A DNA stretch of 64,000 bases from Lineus longissimus (taxonomy: Eukaryota; Nemertea; Pilidiophora; Heteronemertea; Lineidae), in NCBI RefSeq assembly GCF_910592395.1, contig NC_088320.1, forward strand, positions 2,912,001 to 2,976,000. Reading direction: 5' to 3'. This document shows positions 12,981 to 24,219 of this stretch, piece after piece. Numbering within the stretch: the stretch's first letter is position 1; every line of letters starts with the position of its first letter. Position numbers and translations under genes: made by a program. A model generated the notes under the pieces. It made no database searches. It was not told where the DNA came from and saw only the letters and a list, made by a program, of their open reading frames with translations.

Positions 12981-13226
12981 ATACTTGACTTGCCAAACTC
13001 AGCTCGACGCCGAACTGCAGCGCCACTCGCGGACAAAGATAGAACAACTCGACATTTTTTTCACCGGTTTTCTTGCTGCACATGCGTACCAGCGTCATCT
13101 TTAGTTGATTTCCGCTGGTACGCATGCGCAGCGAGAAAACCGGTGAAAAAAATGTCGAGTTGTTCTATCTTTGTCCGCGAGTGGCGCTGCAGTTCGGCGT
13201 CGAGCTGAGTTTGGCAAGTCAAGTAT
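12981..13226. mobile_element. 246-bp foldback (hairpin) element
   Basis: The left arm at 12981-13094 and the right arm at 13113-13226 are 114 bp each and complementary at 112 positions. The 18-base loop is 13095-13112. The two mismatches lie near the loop (one would be a G-U pair in RNA). Arm ends read ATACTTGACTTGCC, and CAGCA occurs immediately outside both ends (12976-12980 and 13227-13231), which is a plausible 5-bp target duplication. The arms are more G+C-rich than their surroundings. I infer a non-autonomous DNA element of the foldback/MITE type, inserted recently or kept similar by gene conversion. No transposase is encoded; the 72-codon frame inside is an artefact. Alternatively it could be a recent inverted duplication without transposition. 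Confidence 0.88.
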
Positions 13227-13231
13227 CAGCA

Positions 13232-15505
13232 AAAACACTCTTGTTCGTACCTGCCACTAGCGATGTAACCTTCTTTTTATATTCGAGATGAAGAACCTAA
13301 AAAGCCCGGAGGAGTTATTTGTTGATTGGTGATAATTACCAAGCATGGCTCATCCAGATATGATTTTCTTGTACAGAACGAATTTCGTCTCAACATTGAT
13401 GAATAATACAGGGTGCCCCTGGTAGAGGCCTTGGCTGTCTCACGCTTCTAATCTCCTAAATCGTTACCTCTACTGCGGGGAATGCACGGAACGCGGCCCA
13501 GCAACATGTATATCGTTCGACGGTAAAGTCGCCCCCACTTGCTTTAAAAGTCTTGAATAAGTCTTAGGCCAGGAGAAGAGCTGCGGAAGTAATCGAACAC
13601 GCTAAAGATGTCACTGTCTAGACGATATTGATATAAATAACTTACAGCCATTTATAAGCATCTCAAACAAGAGAGACAATTGGATGTGAAGACTCAAATA
13701 TGAATATTAATTTGCTTTAGATGAAAGTTTATGGGGTTACTGTATTCTAAAATTGATCCTTATGGAATGCGAAAGTTACTTACGAGTGAGATTAAGACCA
13801 TTAACGGTAAAGTGGGACCACCTATCGTTCTCATCAAGTCTCTAAGAGCTGGACAAATCACTTTAGTTTCTTGTGGCCATTGAACTCTTCACTTAGCTTT
13901 CTTCAAGACGGAATCGTGCCTTAGATATCGCCAAATCCCGTGAGGAGAGGGTGTAGAGATAAAGATTGAAACAAAATCTCATTATTATGAGTTGGTTTCC
14001 TGATGAAACCCTCCAAACGTCAAAATAGCTCTCCAGAGATCAACGTCTGCATCAAAGCCTGGAACTTGCATTCGCATTATTAAATAAAATATTAGATAGA
14101 TATTACACCGTATGTACATTCATGTATCAAATGGAATGTACATGTATGTCGGAACACATTTCGTCACAAATCAAAAACATTATAACACTCGTTTATGTAT
14201 TTTTGATACTGAAAATTGAGGGAATTACAGCTGGTTTATGGGACAGCCGAATGAGACAGCACGACGTGATATTGAGTGGACTGAGCAAGAAAAAACATCA
14301 AAGGGCATTATAACAATCCAGTTAGTTTGGAAATTTAAAGTATCTTAAATTAGATTATAACTTTAAATTGACGTTAAAGTATGACATTCTGCACACAAAT
14401 GACAACATGACGTTATGAGTTTTTCTACATTCTACTCGCATGCACTTAAGGCCGTTATACCTGCACGATTGTCACAGATGAAGACAAGAAGGGAGGGGGG
14501 TTGTTGTTGTGGACTAGAGGGTCGGACTAGAGCCCTGGTACGAAGCCCACACTCGGCGTGAAACCTTAGGCAGATTTCTCTGTCTTTCTAGAGCCTTCCA
14601 TGTGTATAAATAGACACCGGTCAGAAATCCTCCGATTGTAACTTTAACTTTTTAACTTCTAAGAATTGATTTCGTAACTTGGACGACCCATTAATATATT
14701 CTGGCGACTTGAAGAGGCACTGATTGGGTTAAATCCCAGCCTCCCAATCAATTATCATGAACCATTAGGGGCAAATTTCACAGTTTTTACTATAATTGGC
14801 CTGTCAAGTGTTCTCCCGTGAGTCAAGCCAGATTTATTGGGACCGGATCGATGCTGCAACGTTACGGTAACCCTCTTAAATTGCCTCTCAACTTTGTGGT
14901 TATCAGACTATATCGTCATTTTTTTAAGCATAACGCACCATCTTGATACCATGTGACTTGGGTCTCATATATATATAACCCAACGAATTCTCTTCAATGC
15001 TCCTGATGGCAATACGACCTATTTTCCATGCTGAACATGGCAAATATTTTCGTACTTAAAAAATACATTATGCATTTTTGATCGATTCGAAGTAATGAAC
15101 ACATTTACTTTTGATATGAAGTGTAACATATGTAATGAAAAATGTCGAGTCATATTGACTCGTGTGATCTCAGCCGAAACCAATATGTTGCCGTATAATC
15201 AACTCTTCATTTGCAATTCATTTGAACTGCTAAACCGGTGCATCAGGAACGACTGTCCCTTGGTATTTCTGTCATACTTAATTATTGGTTAATATCAAAG
15301 TAGATACTGTTGGTATTAAGTACTGTGCTCATTGTGCGACACTCGAAAATCATCTTGTACACTTAGTAACACGAAGGATATGGGAAAATTTTAAAAAATC
15401 GTCGATTACGTTACATACTTCAAACTTACGTAGCTTTTTGTAAGGCTTACGAAACCTGCCTTTTAAGCCAGACGTCAGGAACATAAAAACATATAAACTG
15501 CTGCA
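13232..15505. other. No supported gene
   Basis: Frames at 14122-14313 and 15095-15292 are 60-65 codons and unsupported. An (AT)n-like run lies near 14968. Nothing else stands out. Confidence 0.55.
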
Positions 15506-15768
15506 CTTGAAAGTTCTTCTTCTTCTTCTTCTTCTTCAGCGTTCGCTCTGGAGGGGTCATTCTCCTAGGAGTAATCCTCCTCCAAGGCGGGATGAGCTTA
15601 TCCTGCCCTCATTCGAAGGACTGTGAAGAGCCAGGAATTTTAGTTCCTTGAAAGCCACGCCGGTTCATCCAGACATACGATCCTGGGTTCTCCCCGGGAT
15701 CGAACCCGGGCCCTATTGCGTGGTGGCCAGCAGTGTAAACCACTAGGCCATGAGGCTCCTTGAAAGTT
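15506..15768 (-). mobile_element. tRNA-derived SINE with target duplication
   Basis: Read on the minus strand, the element body runs from 15758 to 15516. It opens with a tRNA-like head (GAGCCTCATGGCCTAG...) with an A box at 15736-15750 and a perfect B box, GGTTCGATCCC, at 15696-15706. A non-tRNA body of about 160 bp follows, then a (GAA)8 tail seen on plus as (TTC)8 at 15514-15537. The 10-mer CTTGAAAGTT flanks it at 15506-15515 and 15759-15768, as expected from LINE-type target-primed insertion; its last two bases on the tail side merge with the TTC run. The identical duplication suggests a fairly young insertion. I cannot assign it to a named SINE family. It encodes no protein, and the two 60-76 codon frames across it are artefacts. 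Confidence 0.93.
15696..15750 (-). promoter_or_regulatory. Internal RNA polymerase III promoter of the SINE
   Basis: The A box TGGCCTAGTGGTTTA and the B box GGTTCGATCCC are separated by about 30 bases, the tRNA-type arrangement. Both boxes match their consensus well, so the copy may still be transcribable. Confidence 0.85.
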
Positions 15769-17325
15769 TTGAAGCGAAACCACAGTATCAAGCCAAACTA
15801 TTGAAATCTGGTGCATTATGCCCCCTAATACATTATTGAGACTAGCAGGCGAGGATATTGAGTAGGACATGTTCGATTTGAGCGCGACTGAATAGTTTCG
15901 TATTAGATTATCATGTTAAGAGATCGCATCGATCATGCTTAGTGCGTATGCTAGTTTAGGCGTCCAATAGCTCGGCTGGGATGGTGTAAAATGTATTAAC
16001 CCATTGGGGTTCTAAGCTTAAAAAGTCTGATTTCAGCAAACATTAATAATTCCATATACAGCATACTTAATGAGACAGTAACGAGTATTGAAATGGTTGG
16101 CCTAGATTCGGTCTTGACACATTAGGTCTCTTGATCAAGATATGGAAAATTTGAAGGTCAGCAAGATATTTCTAATAGTAGGTTACTGTTCTGTTATGGA
16201 AAATATGGCAGGATAATTAACGTCACGTTAGTGTTCGATATAATGATCTGTTTTACATTTCATCTAAATCAACAATCGAGTTCCCTTTTCATGCACAAAG
16301 CACACTAGTTGGCCAATATTGCGGTCTTGAACTTTGAGGAGACTCAACACGCCTTAGCTCAGCTGCCCTTGTATTGACACAGTACAGTCTGTTTATGTTC
16401 CAACTTTCCTTCGGGGGACCTCGCTATAATCGGGAAATAATCACCCGACTATACCCCGAGGTCTCCACAGTGATTGCGAGTTAAATGTTCAGGAACGTAC
16501 TGATAAGATTTATGCTATAGCTCTGACGTGTGTGTGTCATTACCTCGCCCAGGTTGGGCAATGTTGCTGAATGACCTGGGAACAGCAACGGAAACTCGGC
16601 GAGACAGGAATATCAGGTCGTTTCACTCCAAATCAATTTCTATTAGTTGAGGTAGCCTGCGGAATTCGTGATTTGGTGAAGAAGACTCCGTGTTGTGAGA
16701 TCCACTTCGATAGGTGTCAAGCATGGCAAACATGAGTTTGGTGCAAATACTAAGACCTTACATAATTTGTTTTTGCCCTGAAACCTTAACATGTACATTT
16801 TGAAGTATGACACCGGTAGATTCTGATAGTGCACGGTGGACAGTGAGGTCACGTAGGTTTCCCATGGATTGCATCACAACTGGCAGCATGCTGACTATAG
16901 TGACCGCAGGGACACTATTCGATTTTTTTGCGGATGAAGATACTATTTTCAACTACCTGTACATTCTAAGCGAATGCCAGTACAATACTGTTGAGACAGT
17001 TTTTTCCGTAATAATTGATTATTCTATCAATCTTACAAAATGGCAATGTCCGAGTGATAATGATCTATGCATGCATGATGACCGTCGAGTCTAATGGCAA
17101 ATCCTGTTAGTAAGACGCATTAAGATGGCGTAATGTAATAAGTCATTAGTGATAACGGCGGACTCTTAAGAGAATCACGACCGATGTTCTATAGCTGACT
17201 GCTTCTCTTCGACTGTCTGAGGGTATGGTAATCATAGTGAAGTGGGATTGACTGAACATGTATAGCTACCGATCTACGCAATCATATAGCACATGTACCG
17301 AGATAATCAGCGAAAGCAATGTCAA
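15769..17325. other. No supported gene
   Basis: A plus-strand frame of 95 codons (16807-17094) overlaps minus frames at 16643-16952. Both strands look equally plausible and none is recognised. No repeats of note. Confidence 0.5.
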
Positions 17326-17329
17326 CCGT

Positions 17330-17475
17330 ACTTATTTTTACGATTAGCGAAAATTTCGAGTAATTTAAAAAAACAAATTTTATTTAGTGCATAACGAAGT
17401 TTCTTTCAGTTTTCCAATCAAAAAGTATTTTCACGAATTGAAGTCATTCGCGAAATCCACGATAATGGTTTTTTA
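17330..17475. repeat. AT-rich GCGAAAAT-type dispersed sequence
   Basis: The sequence contains AGCGAAAATTTCGAG and ATTCGCGAAATCC in opposite senses around A- and T-runs. It resembles the clearer foldback at 44183-44345 and the stretch at 25496-25612. I infer a dispersed AT-rich family, but the boundaries are uncertain. Confidence 0.35.
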
Positions 17476-17479
17476 ATAC

Positions 17480-20290
17480 AAATTACGAGGTCAAACACTC
17501 AAGAAATTGCCAAAAAGCTAATTTTCTAGTCGAAGAAGCCAAATAACTGCCTTGAATAATAGAAGAAAACCCAGTACTTACCGCTTGTACGACCAACAGC
17601 TAGATTCTAGTGCAACGATTATCCAAAATACATCATCATACGCTTATGATATTACAATAGTCTGAAATGATAGATAACAAAAAGAGTTAGCATTTAGCCA
17701 CAAGCCACCTGTCAATTAAAGTTAGCTCATTCTAGTTCGAGATTCGGAAACACCTTGATTTCAATGTAGCTCTGTATACAGCTCATAATGCACTGAGCAC
17801 CGTAATAATCGCTTGGGCTGGTGCAAAACTTGAAACAGTGAAAATCTCACTTCCATGTTTTGTCTGAGGTGTTTCAGAAAAGAAATTGATAACTCAAATC
17901 GCTTCCGTCCATCCAGGCAATTCTGTAAAAGGGGTACCGGGCAAACTATAGATATGCCAGACGGGAGTTCTAATCGTGATGCAGGGCAATGATTTTAGTG
18001 CTGCTGGTACAGATGACCCCCTATTTGGCGGTACCCATTCACTCGTTCCCTGGAAGCGGTTTTTACCAGTTTGAGTCAACATCACTAAGGCAGCTCGTCA
18101 CGATTAATAACCTACTGGCCAGCTACGCGATACGCGAATTTCCTCTCCCACACCTTGTTTTGTCCCAAGCAATCTATCCATCTTGACGAAAACTTCCGTC
18201 AGCATTCTTTCATTACCAAGGCGATCATTGCCACCTTGATTGGCATTCCTACATCACCACGACAGTGTCAATGATGCTGGGTTAAATGGCTTTGATACAG
18301 AAGCCGATAACTTCCGGTTTCCTGACGGCAGCGTACGGCAGCATAGTGATTGGTTCATGTGGCATATATTCCCTCAAGAAGTGTTCGCTCATTTTTTTCC
18401 AAAACATCTTGCATGAGCATCGCAGTGTTACACAGGTTTCATGTACATTTGTACTTTTAATGGTCAAACCCTTTTTTTTGTATCTCGTGCTAGTGTCATG
18501 TTTTATTCTTTCCCGAAACTGCGTCAATAACATAAAAACGACCATTATTGACACACTGCACAACGTTCTTTCATCGTGAGCTGGCCGCTCTCACATCACA
18601 AAGATAGTCTGCTAACATCACCATGACAATGTCAATGATATCTAGTAAACCTGCTTTCTTATAACCAGTAGAAATGCGGGACGGTAGGTTACACCGGACT
18701 GCCTCGCCAGCCAACGCTCAAAGCAGCAACTAGACTGTCTGGTTTCGCGGACAGAACTTTGGGCAAGTTGTAAGGCGCTGTAAATGGTAGTGTTTCAAAA
18801 TTGAAAGTCTTGTTGACAGATATGCGATCTCCGTGATATGATTCGGGGTAACTGATTTGTCACAAACGGGACGTTCGAAATGCGGATGGGGAAAGGGATC
18901 ACTAGACTAATCAATCAACAGTCAAGGAATGCCGACTTGTACTTACCCTCTGCAGAATAAGGTAAATGATCATTTTCAGAAAACAACCTACACGTACTAG
19001 TACCGGCAGGGATAGAATCTTAGTCCGCAATGAATATCGGGAACTGCTTGTCATGTCAAAAGTTATGTTAGCAGCAGTTAATTGACACTTAAAGGATATG
19101 AGAACTTGCTGAGGACACGACGAAAGCCTAACATATCATACAATATCCATGCAATGTTCCATGTGAGCATGTGACTTTATCAGTTTACGTTGGCGTCTGA
19201 AATTGGAACTAGCTCACAGGTGCGTGTCTCTCGCTGTGATGGAATGCGACAATTATATCAAAACTGCATGAGACGATATTAGTGATAATCCAAATTGCAA
19301 AGATGTTGAGGTTTGTGCTTCTAGCTTAATGTATTGAGTAGTCCGCCGTTTACTAGATACGACAAGGGCAGCTATCTGACTGTCACCCTTCGCGCTGCAT
19401 GGTAACCTGTATTAAAAGCGAATTGGAAAGCGCAAGTTGCTGCAGAAAATGCCGCAAGCGTACGATCGGGTAGCGACGTACATTGCAGAGATCGCCGGTG
19501 AGCGGACAGTGACCACGTGTATATTTTGTGATGTATTTGTCAATCATTTTGGCCGATTTCAATCAAAGTCATTAGTAATGACTGACAATGATTCGAACGT
19601 AACGCCATTGTCTTTACATGGTATTCTCCGACAACATTTCACAAAACGAAATTATGTGCGACGGAAAAGTTTTGAAATCTTCTAAATTAGGAGCACTCAC
19701 CTTTCTGGAATATGAAATTCACGGAACAGTTATCCAAATATATCCGTTTGTATCCAGTCAGCACTCAACACCAACGTGCGCAAACATGTCGTTAGAAAGT
19801 TCAGCTACACTCCATATTAATAATCCGTCGTCGCGCGTTTAAGACACTTTTTATCCCGTGCTATTGCTCGTGCGAACTGCTGACGCTAATGTGGACTATA
19901 AATAAGCTAAAAACACTCCAAATGCACCTATAAAACCTGACTAGGATCACAGATGTAAGCTAATCTCTCAAGACACCTGACTGAAAACGTCGCCGCCAAC
20001 TTACAGACTAAACAACCGAGTATGCTCCTTCGAAAGAGTAATTTTCTATCAAAGAAGTCCAATACACTTCGGCGTCACTACTATCGGAAACAATCGAACT
20101 GCGAACTAATGTTTCGAAAAATCACCGCATACTCCTGGTCGTGACCACATGAGGACGACCATTCATATGATACTTGCTATAAAATCTGCTGCTATTATTA
20201 TAATAGGTAAAGGCTGCTTGGTCGTGACTGTGCGCTATGATAAACGGCGCGCTGATAGATTGCTGGATCAATAGGCGCGCATTAGCTTGC
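17480..20290. other. No supported gene; one 25-bp direct repeat
   Basis: ACATCACCACGACAGTGTCA and its five following bases (18251-18275) recur at 18615-18639 with 23 of 25 bases identical. The roughly 340 bp between them is open in several frames on both strands (97 codons plus, 93 minus), none recognised. An 82-codon frame at 19437-19685 is likewise unsupported. Confidence 0.5.
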
Positions 20291-20292
20291 CA

Positions 20293-20633
20293 TTACGTTC
20301 AGAGAGACGGGGAGAGGGCCGTAATTACGTTATTATGGTGTTTCAATCACGAAGTCGCGGGCCTTGTTTTGTCCAGCACCCCGATTGATATCAGATGTTT
20401 ACCTCGGACGGGCGATGAAATCAAGGCCAATCCACTTGCGAATGCTCAAAACAGGTTTAGGGAAAGGACTGTCGCCAGTATCAATCATGATTAGGTCGTT
20501 TCAATCAGAGAGCTCGTGGGACACAGTTTCATAAACGTATCAAAAGTGTACAGCACACGGTCAACAAAATAAAGGAGCCGTGGCTGGCGAATGCTCAAAG
20601 AGCATGTTTAAGGAGAGGTACCCGTGATTCTTA
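20293..20633 (+). repeat. Degenerate duplication next to the TIR element
   Basis: GTTTCAATCA followed by a GTCGCGGG-like word, and about 90 bp later GCGAATGCTCAAA with a GGTTTAGG-like word, both occur twice, offset by 149-158 bp (around 20341 and 20499; 20441 and 20590). The stretch begins with CATTACGTT at 20294, the same nonamer that starts the TIR element at 20634, so it may be an older or nested copy. The 85-codon frame here is not supported. Confidence 0.4.
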
Positions 20634-21344
20634 CATTACGTTGGTTTGTCCTTGCCGGTTCAGACCTCCATGAAAGCCGTTTTGTGGGAAGTCGATGTAT
20701 TAAAGATTGTCACGATAATCCTTTGATAATACAATACATGTATAACAAAGGGAATGTACGCTTAGGTGCCAGCGGGCTTTGTTTAGTGACAATAGACTCT
20801 GGTTTGGGCAGGGCTTGACTCCTTTTAACTATGAGGTGCCAGCGGGCTTTGTTTAATGACAATGGACTCTGCTTTGGACAGGGCTTGACTCCTTTTAACT
20901 GTGAGGTGCCAGCGGGCTTTGTTTAAAGACAATAGACTCTCCTTTGGACAGGGCTTGACTCCTTTTAACTGTGAGGTGCCAGCGGGCTTTGTTTAAAGAC
21001 AATAGACTCTCCTTTGGACATGGCTTGACTCCTTTTAACTGTGAGGTGCCAGCGGGCTTTGTTTAAAGACAATAGACTCTCCTTTGGACAGGGCTTGACT
21101 CCTTTTAACTGTGAGGTGCCAGCGGGCTTTGTTTAAAGACAATAGACTCTCCTTTGGACAGGGCTTGACTCCTTTTAACTGTGAGGTGCCAGCGGGCTTT
21201 GTTTAAAGACAACAGACTCTCCTTTAGACAAGGCTTTACTCCTTTTAACTGTGAGGTAGGTGCCAGCGGACTTTGTTTAAAGACAATAGGCCGTGTATTA
21301 GGCCAGGCCTGCTTTTGCGAGGTATGTGGTGAAATAACGTAATG
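20634..21344 (+). mobile_element. TIR element copy 1 with internal repeat expansion
   Basis: The element begins CATTACGTTGGTTTGTCC (20634) and ends in the inverted counterpart GGTGAAATAACGTAATG (to 21344). The left part (about 20690-20764) matches copies at 45.1, 51.6 and 63.8 kb through the core GATGT..AAGATT..C..GATAA.CC. The right part holds eight tandem copies of a 70-bp segment that is single in the other three. No clear target duplication and no transposase. I infer a non-autonomous DNA element (MITE-like) in which one internal segment amplified; the family is not recognised. Confidence 0.75.
20765..21325 (+). repeat. 70-bp minisatellite of eight units inside the TIR element
   Basis: Units start at 20765, 20835, 20905, 20975, 21045, 21115, 21185 and 21259. 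Each reads GGTGCCAGCGGGCTTTGTTT, a GACAATAG segment and then GGGCTTGACTCCTTTTAACT. Units 3 to 6 are almost identical, unit 7 has a 4-bp GGTA insertion, and unit 8 reverts to the sequence of the dispersed single-copy form (GGCCGTGTATTAGGCCAGG). Thus the ends of the array keep the ancestral left and right contexts and the middle is the amplified product. Confidence 0.95.
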
Positions 21345-23362
21345 CACATGTATGTTACAATACATTCCATACATTATCGACAAAATCCGTCAATGCCTTC
21401 AATAGACTAATCCAACTTTAGATAGATTTGAATTATAGGCCATTTAATTAGTGTCCCATTCATCATTACAGGCACATAAAGTGACATTACTAATTGAATT
21501 ATAACAGAGATTGTTTAATGTGGAATAACAAGCAATTAATTATAACTTGGCATTGTACATGAACGCGTATCGAATGGCAGTGCAATCATTCTGCATCGAT
21601 TTGAACAAAACTGAGAGAATTATTAACTCTTTCCTTCTTTTTACATCGTGGGAACACAAGTATTGGTTAGCAATACGAAGAATAAAATTGGTGATGCCAT
21701 TAAATTGATGACCACCGGCGTGACGTAACCGACGGTCACTACATGTTTGCAGATCTGACATGTCTCAATGGGTTTGCGAAGCGATTATACTGAAATATAC
21801 CAGAGTATCACAACAGCGCTACAGCACCCACACGCGGAGATTACCAGAGATAGAACACGAAGTATTTCACAAACCATGTTTCATCTTCCGTCTCAATTTA
21901 CGTTCCGCGTAATTTCTGTGTTATGCCTAGCGAGGCAGATGCAGATCATTCTCAAATATTGCAGAAAGCAACATGCGCAGTCATTTTTCATGATTTTATT
22001 TGACCAGAGATTGAGTCATCATCATCAGAGACGCACTAACCCGACAGCGGATGACCGCCGAGCGATATAGATCACTGATTGTACGCCGCCGGAATGAAAA
22101 TCAGTTCATTCACTCGTCAGCTTGTCAACATTCGCTGGTGAAATTGAGAAGGCATTGCATCATGAGAGATACGAAAAAAACCCACATATACATTGTTATA
22201 AGATGTCTCCGTGCTGACACATTTTGGCTTAATTTGATGGGTATGCAATTGGCATACACTAATTACAATCTTAATCAGAATGCTGAACATCCACATTGTC
22301 AGAGTCCTAACTTACGTTAACTAAAGTCGCAGACCATAGTTTCCTCAGTTTCTTAAAAACATCATCCCCACAAACGTCTCTCAATGCGGTCGATAGGCCG
22401 GCAAGGGCAAGGCTGGTAAGTCACCCGCCAGTAGATCGACCATCAACGGGATCCCAGGTTTCCGCCCTTAAAATTTGTCTTTTGTCTCAAACACAGGCTT
22501 TCCGCGACCGGAAAGAATTAATGGGCTCTTTTTTCAATGCGGTGCCATTCCTATATTTCTTGCGGGTGCCATGACAGCGAGCACACAGACAAGTGCACCG
22601 CACCACCAGATAATGCCAGCACGAAAATCAACAAGCTATTTTTATTTATCGACGTGCTGAGTATTGCAAGATGCGCCAGCTCCGGGAGCGGATGACCGCA
22701 GCGTGATACAGATCAGGGGAATACGAGCGAAGAATTATAAGAGACAATATCAGCAACATCGAGAGTTTATCTTCAGTCACGTAGGAATTTGTGGTATCTC
22801 TGGGATCCCCAATCGGCCGTTTATAAACGGATAGTAGCGTGGACTGCGTGATTTATCATTTTTTGTAATGGTTGGTTAGATCGCAATGAGACAAAACATT
22901 GGATTAAAAATGTCCATTCAACATGTTGATATCTCAATTTCTTCTGACTGGCTAAAGACGTGCTGGGTCCAAAGTCTAAAACTACTTAGTGAGTTCTCTT
23001 CTCCCGGAATACTCGCGTACGGAGCGTGTGCAAGGCCCCTGCATTAGAAGGGAGACTTAAAAGCGTCTGATAATCGCCGGATGGATAGTTGCTTTGTATA
23101 CTAAGCGCCCTGCAAACGAGCGATTTTTATCGCTACGACCTCCAATAATGGCCTCAGAGTCGCGTTAGCCCCGACCTCCTGTCAAAAGGGAACCAAAGGA
23201 GGCCTTATTGTGGTGATCGCCGCCCTCGTTTTTCAAAACTACGAAAGTCCAAATCCTCGGCATTACCTTTTGGAATCTCGAATGATCTTTTAAGCCAGCT
23301 TGCATGCACTCGGCAGAAGAGACAAAATAAATTCATCTTTGGCTGATACAATAATTGTGTAG
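21345..23362. other. No supported gene
   Basis: Several 60-100 codon frames at 21540-22320 and 22475-22660 overlap across strands and have no recognisable content. Confidence 0.5.
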
Positions 23363-23695
23363 TCATCTCACGATTCTCGGTTCCAGGGATAAGATCGTCT
23401 CAATTAATGTGTCCAAGCGGGCGGGATTCGCGAAACAAAGCACGACTGTTACATTCACCCCGACAGGCACGTATTCGCCATCAACGTCTTGTAGGGGAGC
23501 ATAGACCTGGATTACCCTTTTTGCATTTTTTATATCATCCTCCTCTTTTTTAGCCAAGTCACAATCTATTTTGCTATTTTTATCTTCACCATCTATTCTT
23601 GTAACAACTGATTGATAAAAGCACTCAGTCGTAGGGAGTTGCGAAAGCTTAGCTTGATGGGAGTGGTCACATGAGCAGGTAGCAATATTAATGGT
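23363..23695 (-). CDS. Possible 3'-terminal exon, 110 codons to a TGA
   Basis: This frame is open from 23695 down to the TGA at 23363 and has no ATG in its first part, so it would have to be an exon joined to something upstream. The middle is charged (motif LAKKEEDDIKNAKRV), and the C-terminal half alternates hydrophobic residues like a beta-rich domain (YVPVGVNVTVVLCF), ending SLEPRIVR. Possible acceptors (CAAG, CTAAG after a pyrimidine-rich stretch) lie near 23650. I do not recognise the family. It is the most protein-like frame in the window by eye, but this length occurs by chance in such DNA. Confidence 0.25.
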   Translation of the reverse strand, partial: TINIATCSCDHSHQAKLSQLPTTECFYQSVVTRIDGEDKNSKIDCDLAKKEEDDIKNAKRVIQVYAPLQDVDGEYVPVGVNVTVVLCFANPARLDTLIETILSLEPRIVR

Positions 23696-23819
23696 TCAAC
23701 TTTTGAAGTGCTCCCTGGCAACGTACCCCTACCTTTCTGCCATTGTCCATTATTTGAAGAAAATGGAACGTAAACTGATGACGTACTACGCTACAGGGAA
23801 AATCACTCCACAAACTCCT

Positions 23820-24032
23820 TTAAGGTAAAGATGAAAGCAATTTAAAGAACCTTTCAAACACCTGATAATCAACTTCCCGCCCACTCTTCCACGCCATCAA
23901 ATAATATATAACCAAATTACCGATTTCCATAAAACATGCTTTGAACCCTGACCTTAGTTGCAGCCCATCTATGGCTTGTACGCCATCAATCATTATTATT
24001 TCATAAGGTGACATTTGACAAATAAGCCAGCT
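23820..24032 (-). CDS. Possible exon or broken coding segment, about 70 codons
   Basis: The frame includes ATG at 24014 and runs to TAA at 23820. The product contains SPYEIIMIDGVQAIDG and a segment with FMEIGNLVIYYLMAWKSGRE. It overlaps the end of the frame at 24001-24216 in another phase, which would fit a frameshifted pseudogene or two exons with an unseen intron boundary. Donor-like sites are CAG|GTGTTT and AAG|GTCAGG. No family is recognised. Confidence 0.15.
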   Translation of the reverse strand, partial: SWLICQMSPYEIIMIDGVQAIDGLQLRSGFKACFMEIGNLVIYYLMAWKSGREVDYQVFERFFKLLSSLP

Positions 24033-24216
24033 CTATCTTAAAATCTTCGAGATCGTAATGGAATTTCAGACTTTCCAAAAGAAAATGTGTTTGCAAAGAT
24101 GGTGCATCGATCAGATTTGCACTTTTAACGTGATGTTTGGGTTGCAGAATATGGGGAATTCCAATCCGAAACCGCTGTGCACTTGCTTGATCGTACCCCG
24201 AACAGATCGCTGGCCC
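24001..24216 (-). CDS. Possible exon or broken coding segment, 71 codons
   Basis: The frame is open without an ATG from just after a TAG near 24217 to TGA at 24001. The product contains LIDAPSLQTHFLLESL and FHYDLEDFKIELAYL, which looks like amphipathic helix. It runs into the 23820-24032 segment one frame away, so the two might be one ancestral coding stretch broken by an indel. No recognised domain; low certainty. Confidence 0.15.
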   Translation of the reverse strand, partial: GPAICSGYDQASAQRFRIGIPHILQPKHHVKSANLIDAPSLQTHFLLESLKFHYDLEDFKIELAYLSNVTL

Positions 24217-24219
24217 CTA

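Noticed and set aside
15516-15758. A functional tRNA gene on the minus strand
   Set aside because: Only the head is tRNA-like; a non-tRNA body, simple-repeat tail and target duplication identify a SINE.
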